Positions 5,580-14,425 of a stretch of 36,736 nt of DNA are shown here, one piece after another (the first letter of the stretch is position 1; every line of letters starts with the position of its first letter). Source of the stretch: an uncultured Muribaculaceae bacterium (lineage in GTDB: Bacteria; Bacteroidota; Bacteroidia; Bacteroidales; Muribaculaceae); assembly GCA_947174275.1 (NCBI GenBank), contig CAMWIJ010000026.1:1-36736 (forward strand). Direction: 5' to 3'. The notes beneath the pieces are model-generated. The model was not told the DNA's origin. It saw only the letters and a list, made by a program, of their open reading frames with translations, and searched no databases. The translations under genes were made by a program, and so were the position numbers.

Positions 5580-6557
5580 ATGAAACAACTATTTTTAACC
5601 ACAATACTGGCAGCCGGAGCGCTGATAGCCTCGGCGTGCGGCGGTAAATCGGCCGGACAGACGGCCGCCGAACCTGCGGCAAAGGAGACGGCCGCCGTGC
5701 TTACCGATGCCGACTCCCTCTATGCCCGTGTGGCCGACCAGGTGGCAATGGGTCCGCGTGTGCCCGGCACTCCCGGCCACGAACGATTCATTGACTATAT
5801 CACGCGTCGCCTGAAGGCGGCCGGTGCAGATGTGTCGGTGCAAGACACTATGTTTGCTCCCGTCGGAAGCGATGTCAAGGCGCAGCGCGTGCGCAACATC
5901 ACCGGCCGTTTCAATGCCGGGGCGCCACGCCACGTGCTTCTGCTCGCCCATTACGACACCCGCCCCTGGGCCGACCAGGAGAGCGACAAAGCGCTCCACA
6001 ACACCCCGATTGACGGCGCCAATGACGGCGCAAGCGGTGTGGCCGTGCTTCTCGAGATAGCGCGTCTGATGAAGCAGATGCCTTCTGATGTTGAGGTCGA
6101 GATGCTCTTTGTCGATGCCGAAGATGCCGGAACCTACGACGATGATTTCTCATGGTGCATAGGTTCGCAGGCCTGGGCCGACGCTTTCGACCCGACGGCG
6201 CGCCGAGTGCCCGAATATGCGATATTGCTCGACATGGTGGGTGGCCGCAATGCCGTGTTCCCCCGCGAATACTTCTCTGAGCGCTATGCCCGCGGTGTCA
6301 ACAACCTCGTGTGGGAGGCCGCACGCCGCGCAGGCTACGGCGACCGCTTCCCCAATGAGATTGGCGGAGCGCTCAATGACGACCATATCCACATAATGCG
6401 CATGGGCATTCCCGCAATCGACATCGTAGAGTCGGCAAATTCCGCAACCGGATCGTTCAACCCCACATGGCACACTCTCGACGACACAATTGACAACATC
6501 GACCGCGCAACGCTAAAAATGGTTGGCGACGTGGTAATCAACACTATATTTCAATAG
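5580..6557 (+). CDS. M28-family peptidase lipoprotein (glutaminyl-peptide cyclotransferase-like)
   Basis: This is a zinc-dependent M28-fold enzyme, either an aminopeptidase or, as often annotated in Bacteroidetes, a glutaminyl cyclase that turns N-terminal Gln into pyroglutamate. The 325-residue precursor has a lipoprotein signal ending ASAC (Cys 20). Metal and catalytic landmarks are HYDTRP (His 124), GANDGASG (Asp 149), FVDAEDAG (Glu 181/Asp 182), the LLDMVGG strand (Asp 218) and WHTLDD (His 298). The single catalytic-zinc glutaminyl cyclase pattern and the dizinc aminopeptidase pattern are hard to separate by eye; the WHTLDDT ending favours the cyclase-like group. sufE follows after three bases, so the two share a transcript. 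Confidence 0.88.
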   Translation: MKQLFLTTILAAGALIASACGGKSAGQTAAEPAAKETAAVLTDADSLYARVADQVAMGPRVPGTPGHERFIDYITRRLKAAGADVSVQDTMFAPVGSDVKAQRVRNITGRFNAGAPRHVLLLAHYDTRPWADQESDKALHNTPIDGANDGASGVAVLLEIARLMKQMPSDVEVEMLFVDAEDAGTYDDDFSWCIGSQAWADAFDPTARRVPEYAILLDMVGGRNAVFPREYFSERYARGVNNLVWEAARRAGYGDRFPNEIGGALNDDHIHIMRMGIPAIDIVESANSATGSFNPTWHTLDDTIDNIDRATLKMVGDVVINTIFQ

Positions 6558-6560
6558 ATT

Positions 6561-6995
6561 ATGACAATCAACGATAAACAGCAGCAGATAATCGACGAGT
6601 TCGCCGACATCGACGACTGGATGGACCGCTACGCATGCATCATCGACATGGGTAACGCGCTCGAGCCTATCGACGAGAAATACAAAACCCCCGAACATCT
6701 TATCGAAGGCTGTCAGAGCCGGGTATGGCTCAACGCCGAATATCGCGACGGGAAAGTATATTACACTGCCGACTCCGACGCTATCATCGTGAAAGGCATG
6801 ATTTCAATGCTTGTCGATGTGCTCTCCGGCCACACTCCGCAGGAAATCCTCGACAGCGACCTCCATTTCATCGACGCCATCGGCCTGTCGACACATCTGT
6901 CGCCCACCCGCTCCAACGGACTCCTCGCCATGGTGAAGCAGATGAGACTCTATGCCCTCGCATTCAAGCAGCTCAACATCGACCCATTGAAATAA
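6561..6995 (+). CDS. sufE: SufE-family sulfur acceptor
   Basis: SufE takes persulfide sulfur from the cysteine desulfurase SufS and passes it to the SufBCD scaffold for Fe-S cluster assembly in the cytoplasm. The 144-residue length fits the family. The signature LIEGCQSRVWL places the acceptor cysteine at residue 51; LPxxKxxxEHLIEGC-type spacing (YKTPEHLIEGC) and the downstream LSPTRSNGLLAM segment are also family-typical. The gene starts three bases after the M28 peptidase stop and is followed by palindrome R1 copy 3, which may end the transcript before mutS. No other suf gene is in the window. Confidence 0.92.
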   Translation: MTINDKQQQIIDEFADIDDWMDRYACIIDMGNALEPIDEKYKTPEHLIEGCQSRVWLNAEYRDGKVYYTADSDAIIVKGMISMLVDVLSGHTPQEILDSDLHFIDAIGLSTHLSPTRSNGLLAMVKQMRLYALAFKQLNIDPLK

Positions 6996-7000
6996 CGCAG

Positions 7001-7086
7001 CTGGGGCGGTAGCCCGGGGCGGGGGCGTCTCGCCCCCGTGGTATTACTACTGGATATCGCGCGGGGGCGAGACGCCCCCGCCCCAG
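7001..7086. repeat. Nested GC-rich palindrome R1, copy 3 (short form)
   Basis: The inner 23-base arms at 7016-7038 and 7062-7084 are perfect complements, each holding the CGGGGGCG-TCT-CGCCCCCG mini-hairpin. The spacer is only 23 bases, and the outer left arm keeps GGGCGGTAGCCC while the right arm has lost its counterpart. It lies between sufE and mutS and could act as a terminator hairpin, although no T-run follows. The rest of 6996-7131 holds nothing else. Confidence 0.88.
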
Positions 7087-7131
7087 TTCACCCAAATCAA
7101 TTATAAACCAACAGTCACTTAGGCATAAACA

Positions 7132-9744
7132 ATGGCAAAGAAAATAGTGGAAACACCGTTGATGAAACAGTATATCGAGATGAAACAGCGTCATCCCGAT
7201 GCCGTTCTGCTGTTTCGTGTAGGTGATTTCTATGAGACATTCAGCGATGATGCCATCACCGCCTCAGAGATATTGGGCATAACGCTGACACGCCGCGCCA
7301 ACGGCACGGCGCAGTCGGTCGAGCTCGCCGGATTTCCACATCACGCACTCGACACCTATCTGCCCAAACTTGTGCGGGCAGGCAAGCGTGTGGCTATATG
7401 CGAGCAGCTCGAAGACCCCAAACTCACCAAAAAACTGGTGAAAAGGGGCATCACCGAACTTGTCACTCCCGGAGTCTCAATAAGCGACAACCTCCTCGAC
7501 AACCGCGAAAACAATTTCCTCGCGGCGGTTCATTTCGGCAAGACCGGCACCGGAGTGGCTTTCCTCGACATCTCCACCGGTGAATTTCTCACCGCCGAAG
7601 GCTCCGACGACTATATCGGCAAACTGCTGTCAAACTTCGCGCCCAAAGAGGTGCTTGTCGAGCGCGACAGCCGTGCCCGGCTCGAAACCGCCTTCAACGG
7701 CCGCTACCTGGCCATGGAACTCGACGACTGGGTGTTCACCTACGATAGCGCGAACGGTCGCCTGCTGAAGCATTTCGAGACGGCGAGCCTCAAAGGCTAC
7801 GGCATCCAGTCGATGCCATCGGCCATTGTGGCCTCAGGAGCAATTCTGCACTATCTCGACATCACGCAGCACACACGTATATCCCACATCAACACCATCT
7901 CGCGCATCGACGAGGAGCGCTACGTGAGGCTCGACCGCTTCACCGTGCGCAATCTTGAACTTGTGCAGAGCCTGGGCGAGGATGGCAAGAGCCTGCTCGA
8001 CGTCATCGACCGCACTGTGTCGCCAATGGGCGCACGCATGCTGCGCCGCTGGCTCCTCTTCCCTCTGAAAGATGTCGCCGCAATCAACTCGCGTCTCGAC
8101 ATCGTGGAATATTTCTTCCGCGACCCCGACACCCGCGACGAGATGTCACGCCAGCTCACTGCCGTCGGCGACCTCGAGCGCCTTATCTCGAAAGTGGCAG
8201 TCGGCCGTATATCGCCCCGTGAGGTGGTGCAGCTCCGCAATGCAGCCTCGGCCATCGCCCCCGTGCGCCGTCTGTGCATCGACAGCGACCTTCCTGCCCT
8301 CCACACCATCGGCGAGCAGCTCAACCCCTGTCAGGGCATGATCGACCGCATATCGGCCGAGATTGTCGACGACGCTCCCGCCGCCCTCAACCGCGGCGCC
8401 GTGGTGCGCTCCGGTGTCGACCCGGAGCTCGACGAGTTGCGCGACATCGCTTACCGCGGCAAAGACTATCTTGCCCACATACAGCAGCGCGAAAGCGAAG
8501 CCACCGGCATAGCTTCGCTTAAAATCGGATTTAACAACGTGTTCGGCTACTATATCGAGGTAACCAACACCCATAAGGACAAAGTGCCCCCGCAATGGGT
8601 GCGCAAGCAGACTCTCGTCAACGCCGAGCGCTACATCACCCCCGAGCTTAAGGAATACGAGGAGAAAATACTCACCGCGCAAGACCGCATCGCCGTCATC
8701 GAGGCGCGCATCTACGGCGCTCTGGTGTCGTGGCTCAACGAATATGTGGCCGCCATACAGCTCGACTGCTCCCTGCTGGCACGTCTCGACTGCCTCCTCG
8801 GCTTCAGCCGCGCCGCCCTCGACAACCGCTACAACCGCCCGGTGGTCGACGACTCTCTGTCGCTCGAGATGGTCGAGGGGCGTCACCCGGTCATCGAGAA
8901 GGAGCTCCCTCCCGGACAGCCCTACATATCCAACAGCGTCACCCTTGCCAACGACGGCACGCAGGTAATGATGATAACAGGCCCGAATATGTCGGGTAAA
9001 TCGGCTCTGCTGCGTTCTGTCGCGCTCAACGTACTGCTTGCCCAGACAGGCTCGTTTGTCGCGGCAGAGAGCATGAAAACGGGCATTGTCGACAAAATAT
9101 TCACCCGTGTCGGCGCATCCGACAACATATCGCTCGGCGAATCGACCTTCATGGTCGAGATGAACGAGGCGGCCTCCATACTCAACAACATGTCGCAGCG
9201 CTCGCTGATACTCTTCGACGAGCTCGGGCGTGGCACTTCGACCTACGACGGCATATCCATCGCATGGGCCATCGTCGAGCATATCCACGAGTCGCCCCTG
9301 CAGCCAAAGACGCTTTTCGCCACCCACTACCATGAGCTCAACGAGATGGAGCGCCAGTTTCCGCGCGTAGCCAACTACAATGTGTCGGTCAAGGAGATTG
9401 ACGGCAAAGTGGTGTTCCTGCGCAAACTGTCGCGCGGAGGCTCCGAACACAGCTTCGGTATACATGTGGCGAAGCTCGCCGGCATGCCGGCCTCTATTGT
9501 CAGGCGTGCCGACGAAGTGCTCAGACACCTCGAAGAGGCCAACCGACGCGACGGACTTGCTCCCGAGAAACAGCTTGCCACGCTCGACGCTCCCGCCGGC
9601 ATGCAGTTGTCGTTCTTCCAGCTCGACGACCCGCTGCTGGCGCAGGTGCGCGATGCCATCGCCGGCCTCGACATCAACCGACTGACGCCGATGGACGCCC
9701 TCAACAAGCTCAACGACATTCAGCAGATGATTACCGGACGGTAG
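7132..9744 (+). CDS. mutS: DNA mismatch repair protein MutS
   Basis: MutS binds mismatches and small loops as a dimer and, with ATP, recruits MutL to start repair. The 870-residue length is standard for MutS1. The N-terminal mismatch-binding motif is present as [12 protein letters not shown] (Phe-x-Glu near 31-33), followed by connector, core/lever and clamp domains, including the [10 protein letters not shown] segment near 467. The ATPase domain has Walker A GPNMSGKS at 617-624, the [10 protein letters not shown] loop, Walker [13 protein letters not shown] with Asp 696/Glu 697, and FATHYHEL. The C-terminal LNKLNDIQ fits the family's dimerisation end. The 542-residue frame on the opposite strand is a codon-bias shadow. 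Confidence 0.97.
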   Translation: MAKKIVETPLMKQYIEMKQRHPDAVLLFRVGDFYETFSDDAITASEILGITLTRRANGTAQSVELAGFPHHALDTYLPKLVRAGKRVAICEQLEDPKLTKKLVKRGITELVTPGVSISDNLLDNRENNFLAAVHFGKTGTGVAFLDISTGEFLTAEGSDDYIGKLLSNFAPKEVLVERDSRARLETAFNGRYLAMELDDWVFTYDSANGRLLKHFETASLKGYGIQSMPSAIVASGAILHYLDITQHTRISHINTISRIDEERYVRLDRFTVRNLELVQSLGEDGKSLLDVIDRTVSPMGARMLRRWLLFPLKDVAAINSRLDIVEYFFRDPDTRDEMSRQLTAVGDLERLISKVAVGRISPREVVQLRNAASAIAPVRRLCIDSDLPALHTIGEQLNPCQGMIDRISAEIVDDAPAALNRGAVVRSGVDPELDELRDIAYRGKDYLAHIQQRESEATGIASLKIGFNNVFGYYIEVTNTHKDKVPPQWVRKQTLVNAERYITPELKEYEEKILTAQDRIAVIEARIYGALVSWLNEYVAAIQLDCSLLARLDCLLGFSRAALDNRYNRPVVDDSLSLEMVEGRHPVIEKELPPGQPYISNSVTLANDGTQVMMITGPNMSGKSALLRSVALNVLLAQTGSFVAAESMKTGIVDKIFTRVGASDNISLGESTFMVEMNEAASILNNMSQRSLILFDELGRGTSTYDGISIAWAIVEHIHESPLQPKTLFATHYHELNEMERQFPRVANYNVSVKEIDGKVVFLRKLSRGGSEHSFGIHVAKLAGMPASIVRRADEVLRHLEEANRRDGLAPEKQLATLDAPAGMQLSFFQLDDPLLAQVRDAIAGLDINRLTPMDALNKLNDIQQMITGR

Positions 9745-9767
9745 GCTGTCTCTCCGCCCGTAACTTT

Positions 9768-9784
9768 TTGGCACAGTTTTTGTT
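9768..9784 (+). promoter_or_regulatory. Sigma-54-like promoter (-24/-12) for the FKBP gene
   Basis: TTGGCACAGTTTTTGTT closely matches the sigma-54 consensus YTGGCACGNNNNTTGCW. The GG at 9770-9771 and the GT standing for GC at 9782-9783 are separated by exactly ten bases. The predicted start near 9795 leaves a leader of about 36 bases before ATG 9831. The deviations are A for G after TGGCAC and T for C in the -12 box. Confidence 0.55.
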
Positions 9785-9830
9785 TTATTCAGAAAACATC
9801 CTTTAGAAACATTTTAAACAATAATAAATT

Positions 9831-10439
9831 ATGGAAAAAATCAAACCCGGCAAATATGTCGAAATCACTTACGATTTATATCAGCTCAATCCCGACGGCT
9901 CGGAGAAACTCGTTCATCAGGTTGACCCTGAAGACCCCGAAAAATTCATCTTCGGAGTCACCCGCGGCATGATCGAGCCCCTTGAAAGAGCTCTCGAAGG
10001 CCTCGAAGCCGGAGCAATCTACGATGTCACCGTAAAGGCCGACGAGGCATTCGGCCCCTACGACAACGAGCAGGTTGTAACCCTCGAGAAAGATATATTC
10101 ATGGTCGACGGCAAATTTGATGCCGAGATGGTCAAGGCCGGCGCCCTCGTGCCGATGATGACAGCCGACGGCTTCCGCATCAACGGCCTTGTAAAGGAAG
10201 TCACCGACAAAGAAGTTGTCATGGACTTCAACCACCCGCTTGCCGGAAAGGACGTACGCTTCAAAGGCGAGGTAAAGACCGTGCGCGACGCCACCCCCGA
10301 AGAGCTTCAGCCCGCCCACGGCTGCGGTTGCGGCTGCCACGACCACGGCTGCGATGACGGTTGCGGATGCGGCGATCACGACGACTGCTGCGGTAGCCAC
10401 GGCCACCATTGCGGCGACGATGCCTGCGGCTGTCACTGA
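9831..10439 (+). CDS. slyD: SlyD-like FKBP-type peptidyl-prolyl isomerase with His/Cys-rich tail
   Basis: This is a cytosolic prolyl isomerase and chaperone. The 202-residue protein shows the split FKBP fold of the SlyD group: an N-terminal FKBP half (KPGKYVEITYDL, FIFGVTRGMIEPLERALEGL), an insert-in-flap chaperone domain (about 75-125), and the returning strand NHPLAGKDVRFKGEV (about 135-150). The last 40 residues hold 11 Cys and 8 His arranged as GCGCGCH, GCGCGDH, CCGSHGHHC and ACGCH, as in SlyD tails that bind nickel and other divalent metals. There is no signal peptide. It is monocistronic: a sigma-54-like promoter lies upstream and a strong hairpin at 10486-10520 lies downstream. Confidence 0.88.
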   Translation: MEKIKPGKYVEITYDLYQLNPDGSEKLVHQVDPEDPEKFIFGVTRGMIEPLERALEGLEAGAIYDVTVKADEAFGPYDNEQVVTLEKDIFMVDGKFDAEMVKAGALVPMMTADGFRINGLVKEVTDKEVVMDFNHPLAGKDVRFKGEVKTVRDATPEELQPAHGCGCGCHDHGCDDGCGCGDHDDCCGSHGHHCGDDACGCH

Positions 10440-10485
10440 TAAAGAATAAAAGATAGTACAAGCTTAATATTCAGGCATAAGCTGT

Positions 10486-10529
10486 CGGGAGGATATGCGC
10501 TTTGAGCGCATATCCTCCCGATTACTTTT
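10486..10529 (+). terminator. Rho-independent terminator after the FKBP gene
   Basis: A perfect 15-base stem (10486-10500 with 10506-10520, CGGGAGGATATGCGC and its complement) closes a five-base loop TTTGA. It is followed by ATTACTTTTG, a modest T-rich tail. It stands 46 bases after the FKBP stop. Confidence 0.8.
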
Positions 10530-10561
10530 GATTATGCGTTTAAAATCTTCTGTCTATATAT

Positions 10562-10617
10562 CCGATTGTAATCGGGAAATCAGGTGATATTTGTGGTTTT
10601 ACCCGATTATAATCGGG
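10562..10617 (+). promoter_or_regulatory. Two in-phase palindromic operators upstream of the ATPase gene
   Basis: CCGATTGTAATCGG at 10562-10575 (imperfect at its centre) and the perfect 16-base palindrome CCCGATTATAATCGGG at 10602-10617 are both followed by GAAAT or AAAT. Their centres are 41 bases apart, close to four helical turns. They lie just upstream of the -7 box at 10659, where a dimeric regulator could bind cooperatively. Confidence 0.7.
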
Positions 10618-10658
10618 AAATAGTGCAAAATTGTCTTGTTTTGCCGAGTATAGTTTGT

Positions 10659-10666
10659 TATATTTG
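10659..10666 (+). promoter_or_regulatory. -7 element of the ATPase gene
   Basis: TATATTTG matches TAnnTTTG exactly. A TTTG at 10640-10643 is 15 bases upstream, shorter than ideal. The box lies upstream of ATG 10703, giving a leader of roughly 30 bases, and argues against the longer reading that would start at 10631. Confidence 0.55.
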
Positions 10667-10702
10667 CGGAAAAATATAAACATTGCATATAATTTTACCA
10701 CT

Positions 10703-11914
10703 ATGGAACTTTTTCCTCGTCCGCAGTACACTGAAAAGATAGCCGGTCTGATAAATCGTGGCATGATGCTTATCCTTGTAGGTCAGAGACGTGTAGGGAA
10801 GAGCAAGGTGCTTGAACTGTTTAAGGACTGGCTCAGACGAAATCGCCCCGAAGCAAACGTTGTATATATTAACAAGGAATATCAGGAGTTTCGAGAGATT
10901 GTGACGGCGGAGCAGCTCTATGATTATGCAACTGTCAGACTGCCTGAGGGCGGTGACAATTATCTTCTTATCGATGAAGTCCAGGATATTGAAAATTATG
11001 AAAACGCGCTTCGCAGTTTTCATGCAGAAAGCCGCTGTCAGGTGATTGCCACCGGAAGCAATGCATATATTTTTTCGAGTGAACTGGGTACGCGACTGGC
11101 GGGGCGATATATTGAGATAAAAATTTACAACCTCTCGTATCTCGAATTTCTGCTGTTTCACAACATGGAGGATAGCGACGAGTCTCTCTTGCACTACCTT
11201 ATTTTGGGCGGTCTGCCGGGTTTACTCGCCTTTAAACCCGAAGAAAAATCACAAATAAACGACTATCTTGAAGGTGTTTACAATACTATTCTTGTAAAAG
11301 ATATAGTAAGCAGGGAAAAGGTTCGCAATGTTACGCAGCTTGAAAATATATTACGTTTTGTCGCTGACAATATCGGGAAGCCGATATCGGTTGCAAATAT
11401 AGTAAGGTATATGACCTCCAGGGGCGAAAAGATAAGTGATGAGACGGTTTCGAACTATCTCAGATATCTCAGTGATGCTTTCCTCGCAATTCCTATCAGG
11501 CGTTTTGATATACATGGCAAGATGCTCCTTGAATCTAATAACAAATACTATTTCTCCGACCATGGTATCCGCAATTATCTTTGCGGCTCCGATATCAGAG
11601 GCAGCATTGAAAAGATCATGGAAAATGTTGTATTCAATCACCTCCGTAGAGAAGGGTTTGATGTTTCTGTCGGCATTCTCCGAGCCGGAGAAGTGGACTT
11701 TGTCGCCACTAAGGCTGACAAGCGGATATATGTTCAAGTTACATATTTGCTTGCTTCCGATGACACTGTCAAACGGGAATTTGGCAACCTTGCTGCAATA
11801 AAAGACAATTATCCGAAGTTTGTTGTTTCGATGGATCCTGTCAGTGGGGGTTTCAGCGACTATCCCGGAATTAAGCATGTAAGTCTCAGGGAATTTCTTA
11901 AAATGAATTTATAG
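10703..11914 (+). CDS. AAA-family ATPase with DUF4143 C-terminal domain
   Basis: The product belongs to the archaeal-type ATPase/DUF4143 group common in Bacteroidetes, whose cellular role is not settled. From ATG 10703 it has 403 residues: Walker A LVGQRRVGKSKVL at about 25-37, Walker B YLLIDEVQD near 88-96, a sensor-like VIATGSNAYIF segment, and a middle region (ENILRFVADNIGKPISVANI ... TVSNYLRYLSDA) that reads as a winged helix. The C-terminal region GEVDFVATKADKRIYVQVTY resembles a PD-(D/E)xK nuclease core, but with Gln where Glu/Lys is usual. The start is set by the TATATTTG box just upstream. Codons are more AT-rich than in the housekeeping genes, suggesting transfer. Autoregulation through the upstream palindromes is plausible. 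Confidence 0.85.
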   Translation: MELFPRPQYTEKIAGLINRGMMLILVGQRRVGKSKVLELFKDWLRRNRPEANVVYINKEYQEFREIVTAEQLYDYATVRLPEGGDNYLLIDEVQDIENYENALRSFHAESRCQVIATGSNAYIFSSELGTRLAGRYIEIKIYNLSYLEFLLFHNMEDSDESLLHYLILGGLPGLLAFKPEEKSQINDYLEGVYNTILVKDIVSREKVRNVTQLENILRFVADNIGKPISVANIVRYMTSRGEKISDETVSNYLRYLSDAFLAIPIRRFDIHGKMLLESNNKYYFSDHGIRNYLCGSDIRGSIEKIMENVVFNHLRREGFDVSVGILRAGEVDFVATKADKRIYVQVTYLLASDDTVKREFGNLAAIKDNYPKFVVSMDPVSGGFSDYPGIKHVSLREFLKMNL

Positions 11915-11930
11915 GCCGGTGTATGCGGAT

Positions 11931-11966
11931 AAAAACGATGGAGCGCCCCAAAAAGCGCTCCATCGT
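11931..11966 (-). terminator. Terminator between the ATPase and fucosidase genes
   Basis: A perfect 12-base stem (11935-11946 with 11955-11966, ACGATGGAGCGC and its complement) closes an eight-base loop. Read on the minus strand it is followed by TTTTTATCC, so it ends the fucosidase transcript. On the plus strand the tail GTGTTTGTGTG is weaker but could also stop the ATPase transcript. Confidence 0.8.
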
Positions 11967-12007
11967 CGTGTTTGTGTGTAGATTATGTTTGTGCTATTGG
12001 AAATCGA

Positions 12008-14425
12008 TCAGTAGCGGAGGTTGAGGGTCTGGCCGGCTTTGAGGCTTACGGAGGCGATGTCGCCTTTCACTTTGGGGGTTACGGTCTTGCCGTCGATGGT
12101 CATTGCCGGGACATTGTTGTCGGCCACGCGGAGGTTGACGGTGTTGGCTTTTTCGGCACGGATGTCGGCGGCGGTCGCTTTGCCGTCTTTCCAGTTGAGG
12201 TCAACAGTCAGTGCGCCCTGTGCGCAGAGTCCTTTGATTGAGCCTGTGGGCCATGCTGAGGGCAGGGCAGGGAGCAGTTCGATGAAGCCGTCGTGGCTTT
12301 GCAGCAGCATGTCGCAGATGCCGGCAACCGAGGCCTCTGTTGCATCGAAGCTGAAGATGTCGGAGGGTGCGCCTGCGATGCCTGCCGGCGATACGGTCAT
12401 GAGGTTTTCGCGGGTGAAGGCTTTGAAGAGGTTCTGCAGCCAGCGGTGGGCGGTGTCACCCTCTTTGAGGAACGAGTAGAAGCATATCATGTTGCCGGTG
12501 CTCCATTCCGTATCCTCCCATGTGGGTGACGATGTCTGTGTGGCGAGGCTGCGTTTCGATGCCTCGAAGAGTTCGGGGGTCTTTGTTTCTGAAATCATGC
12601 CGAAGGGGTAGAGGCCGACAAGATGCGACGAGTGGCGGTGTGAGGGGTCGGTGCGTTCGGCGTCATACATCAGCCATTCCTTTACGAGACCGTCCTTGCC
12701 CACTTCTACAGGCGGCAGGCGCTTGAGGTCTTTCTCAAGGCGCTGGCGCAGTTTCTTGTCGACGCCAAGCACTTTCGAGCCTTCGATTACGGCGTTGTAG
12801 ATGCGCTCGACAATGAAACGGTCGATTGTCGGCATCATTGCCACGGCGTAGTGTGTGCCGTCGCCACCCATGAGTTTATAGCCGTTCTCGGGTGAGATTG
12901 ACGGGCCGGTCACAAGATATCCGGTGGCAGGGTCCTCCACCATGTAGTCAACGAAAAATTCGGCGCAGCTTTTGAGCAGCGGATAGCCTGTCTCGCGGAG
13001 GAAATCCTCGTCGAGGGTGTAGAGCCAGTGGCTCCACAGCTCGGTGGCAAGCCATGCGCCGGCTGTCACGTTGAGGCCCCAGCCTACATATCCGCCGTTG
13101 GCGGTGTAGCCCCAGGGATTGGTGATGGTGTGGGAGCACCATCCGTTGCAGCCGTAGAGTTTTTCGGCTGTCTCTGAGCCATATTTGGCAAGAAGCGCGA
13201 CATATTTGAACATAGGTTCGTTGCACTCCGCCAGATTGGCTTTGTTGGGCGACCAGTAGTTCTGGTTTATATTGATGTCGAGATGATAGTCGCAGGTCCA
13301 GGCCATGTGGCAGGCAAGGTTATCGTTCCATATTCCCTGCAGATTGGAGCAGAGCACTGAGTTCGGACGTGACGACGCTATCTGCATGTAGCGGCCATAC
13401 TGGAAGAAAATGGCATCGAAACCGGGGTCTACGACGCCGTTCTTGGCCAGATGCAGACGGGTGTCGGTCGGAAGCGAGTTGGTCATCTCTCCGCCCAGAT
13501 CGATCTCCATACGGTTGTAAAGAGCCGAATAGTCGGCAATGTGGTCGGCTCTGAGTGCGTTATAACCGCGCGCTGCGGCTTTCTCTACGGTTGCTTTGGC
13601 GCGTTGCGCGGGCGTCTCGTTGTCATAGTCGGTGCGCATGTCCCACAGCAGGGTCACGTTATCTGCGTCGCTGACTTTAAGCGTGTTGCCTTCGGGCGTC
13701 ACCTTGCCGCCGTCGGCAATCACCTTGAATGTGCCCGCAAAGCTGACTCCGCCGGGGCCGAACATCGGGTAGTCAACTTTTCCCTCAAACGACAGCTCGT
13801 TGCCATTGGCCGTAAAGTCGGCAGCACGGAAAAAGTCGGTAGAGAGTGTGAAATTGACCTGTCCGGGCTTGTCGGCGCCTATTTTCAATGCAAGCACATC
13901 GTCGGGATAGTCGCAGATATATTCGCGCGTGTATTTTATTTTGCCGTCGGGAGTGTTGACATTGAATGATGTTGTAGCCACTGCGGTGGCAAGGTCGAGG
14001 TCGCGGCGGTAGTCGGTAATCCTGTCGGAGGGATATTGGAAGTCGAGCACCATGTCGCCCAGCGGCAGGTGGGTGCCGAATGATACGTTGCGGCCGCCGA
14101 GATATTGGTTGGCGAGGTCGTTGCCTTTCTGCAGGTCGCCGGCAAAGAATGCCTGACGTATTTCAGCGAGGTGTTCCGGCCCGCAGTAATCGTTCTGGAG
14201 CGAGTCGCGCTGTCCCGCCCACAGTGTTATTTCATTTAGAGCCACGCGCTCGCGGTCAATGCCGCCGTAGACCATGGCGCCGATGCGCCCGTTGCCTAAA
14301 GGCACAGCCTCAATCCACTCCTTGGCGGGAGACTGATACCACATTATGGCTTCTGATTGCTTTGCTCCGGCGGTCAGTGCCGTTGCAAACGAGCATGCTG
14401 TGATAATGACTGTTTTCAGTTTCAT
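12008..14425 (-). CDS. Secreted GH95 alpha-L-fucosidase
   Basis: GH95 enzymes release terminal alpha-1,2-linked (sometimes other) L-fucose, or occasionally galactose, by inversion. The 805-residue protein has a signal peptide (about 1-21) and the GH95 N-terminal hallmark MWYQSPAKEWIEAVPLGNGR with LNEITLWAGQ. The catalytic (alpha/alpha)6 barrel includes QGIWNDNLACHMAWTCDYHL, then NIN at 385-387 (the water-activating asparagines of characterised members), PSISPEN with the likely general acid Glu 513, and FSFD near 691-694 with the acid-base partner Asp. The usual DGNFG after that Asp is replaced by DATEAS. The C-terminal beta domain ends at residue 805. It is divergent from the FAS1/SusCD locus. 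Host-mucin or milk-glycan fucose are likely substrates, but that is inference. Confidence 0.9.
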   Translation of the reverse strand: MKLKTVIITACSFATALTAGAKQSEAIMWYQSPAKEWIEAVPLGNGRIGAMVYGGIDRERVALNEITLWAGQRDSLQNDYCGPEHLAEIRQAFFAGDLQKGNDLANQYLGGRNVSFGTHLPLGDMVLDFQYPSDRITDYRRDLDLATAVATTSFNVNTPDGKIKYTREYICDYPDDVLALKIGADKPGQVNFTLSTDFFRAADFTANGNELSFEGKVDYPMFGPGGVSFAGTFKVIADGGKVTPEGNTLKVSDADNVTLLWDMRTDYDNETPAQRAKATVEKAAARGYNALRADHIADYSALYNRMEIDLGGEMTNSLPTDTRLHLAKNGVVDPGFDAIFFQYGRYMQIASSRPNSVLCSNLQGIWNDNLACHMAWTCDYHLDININQNYWSPNKANLAECNEPMFKYVALLAKYGSETAEKLYGCNGWCSHTITNPWGYTANGGYVGWGLNVTAGAWLATELWSHWLYTLDEDFLRETGYPLLKSCAEFFVDYMVEDPATGYLVTGPSISPENGYKLMGGDGTHYAVAMMPTIDRFIVERIYNAVIEGSKVLGVDKKLRQRLEKDLKRLPPVEVGKDGLVKEWLMYDAERTDPSHRHSSHLVGLYPFGMISETKTPELFEASKRSLATQTSSPTWEDTEWSTGNMICFYSFLKEGDTAHRWLQNLFKAFTRENLMTVSPAGIAGAPSDIFSFDATEASVAGICDMLLQSHDGFIELLPALPSAWPTGSIKGLCAQGALTVDLNWKDGKATAADIRAEKANTVNLRVADNNVPAMTIDGKTVTPKVKGDIASVSLKAGQTLNLRY

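Noticed and set aside
8146-9774. 542-codon open frame opposite mutS
   Set aside because: It lies wholly antisense to a clear mutS gene, has no recognisable domain, and is the expected by-product of GC-rich codon use. Similar long shadows occur opposite the FAS1, SusC and SusD genes (for example 22630-23880).
10631-10702. Upstream extension of the ATPase gene to ATG 10631
   Set aside because: The extension would include the TATATTTG promoter box and encodes no family sequence. The domain begins right after Met at 10703.
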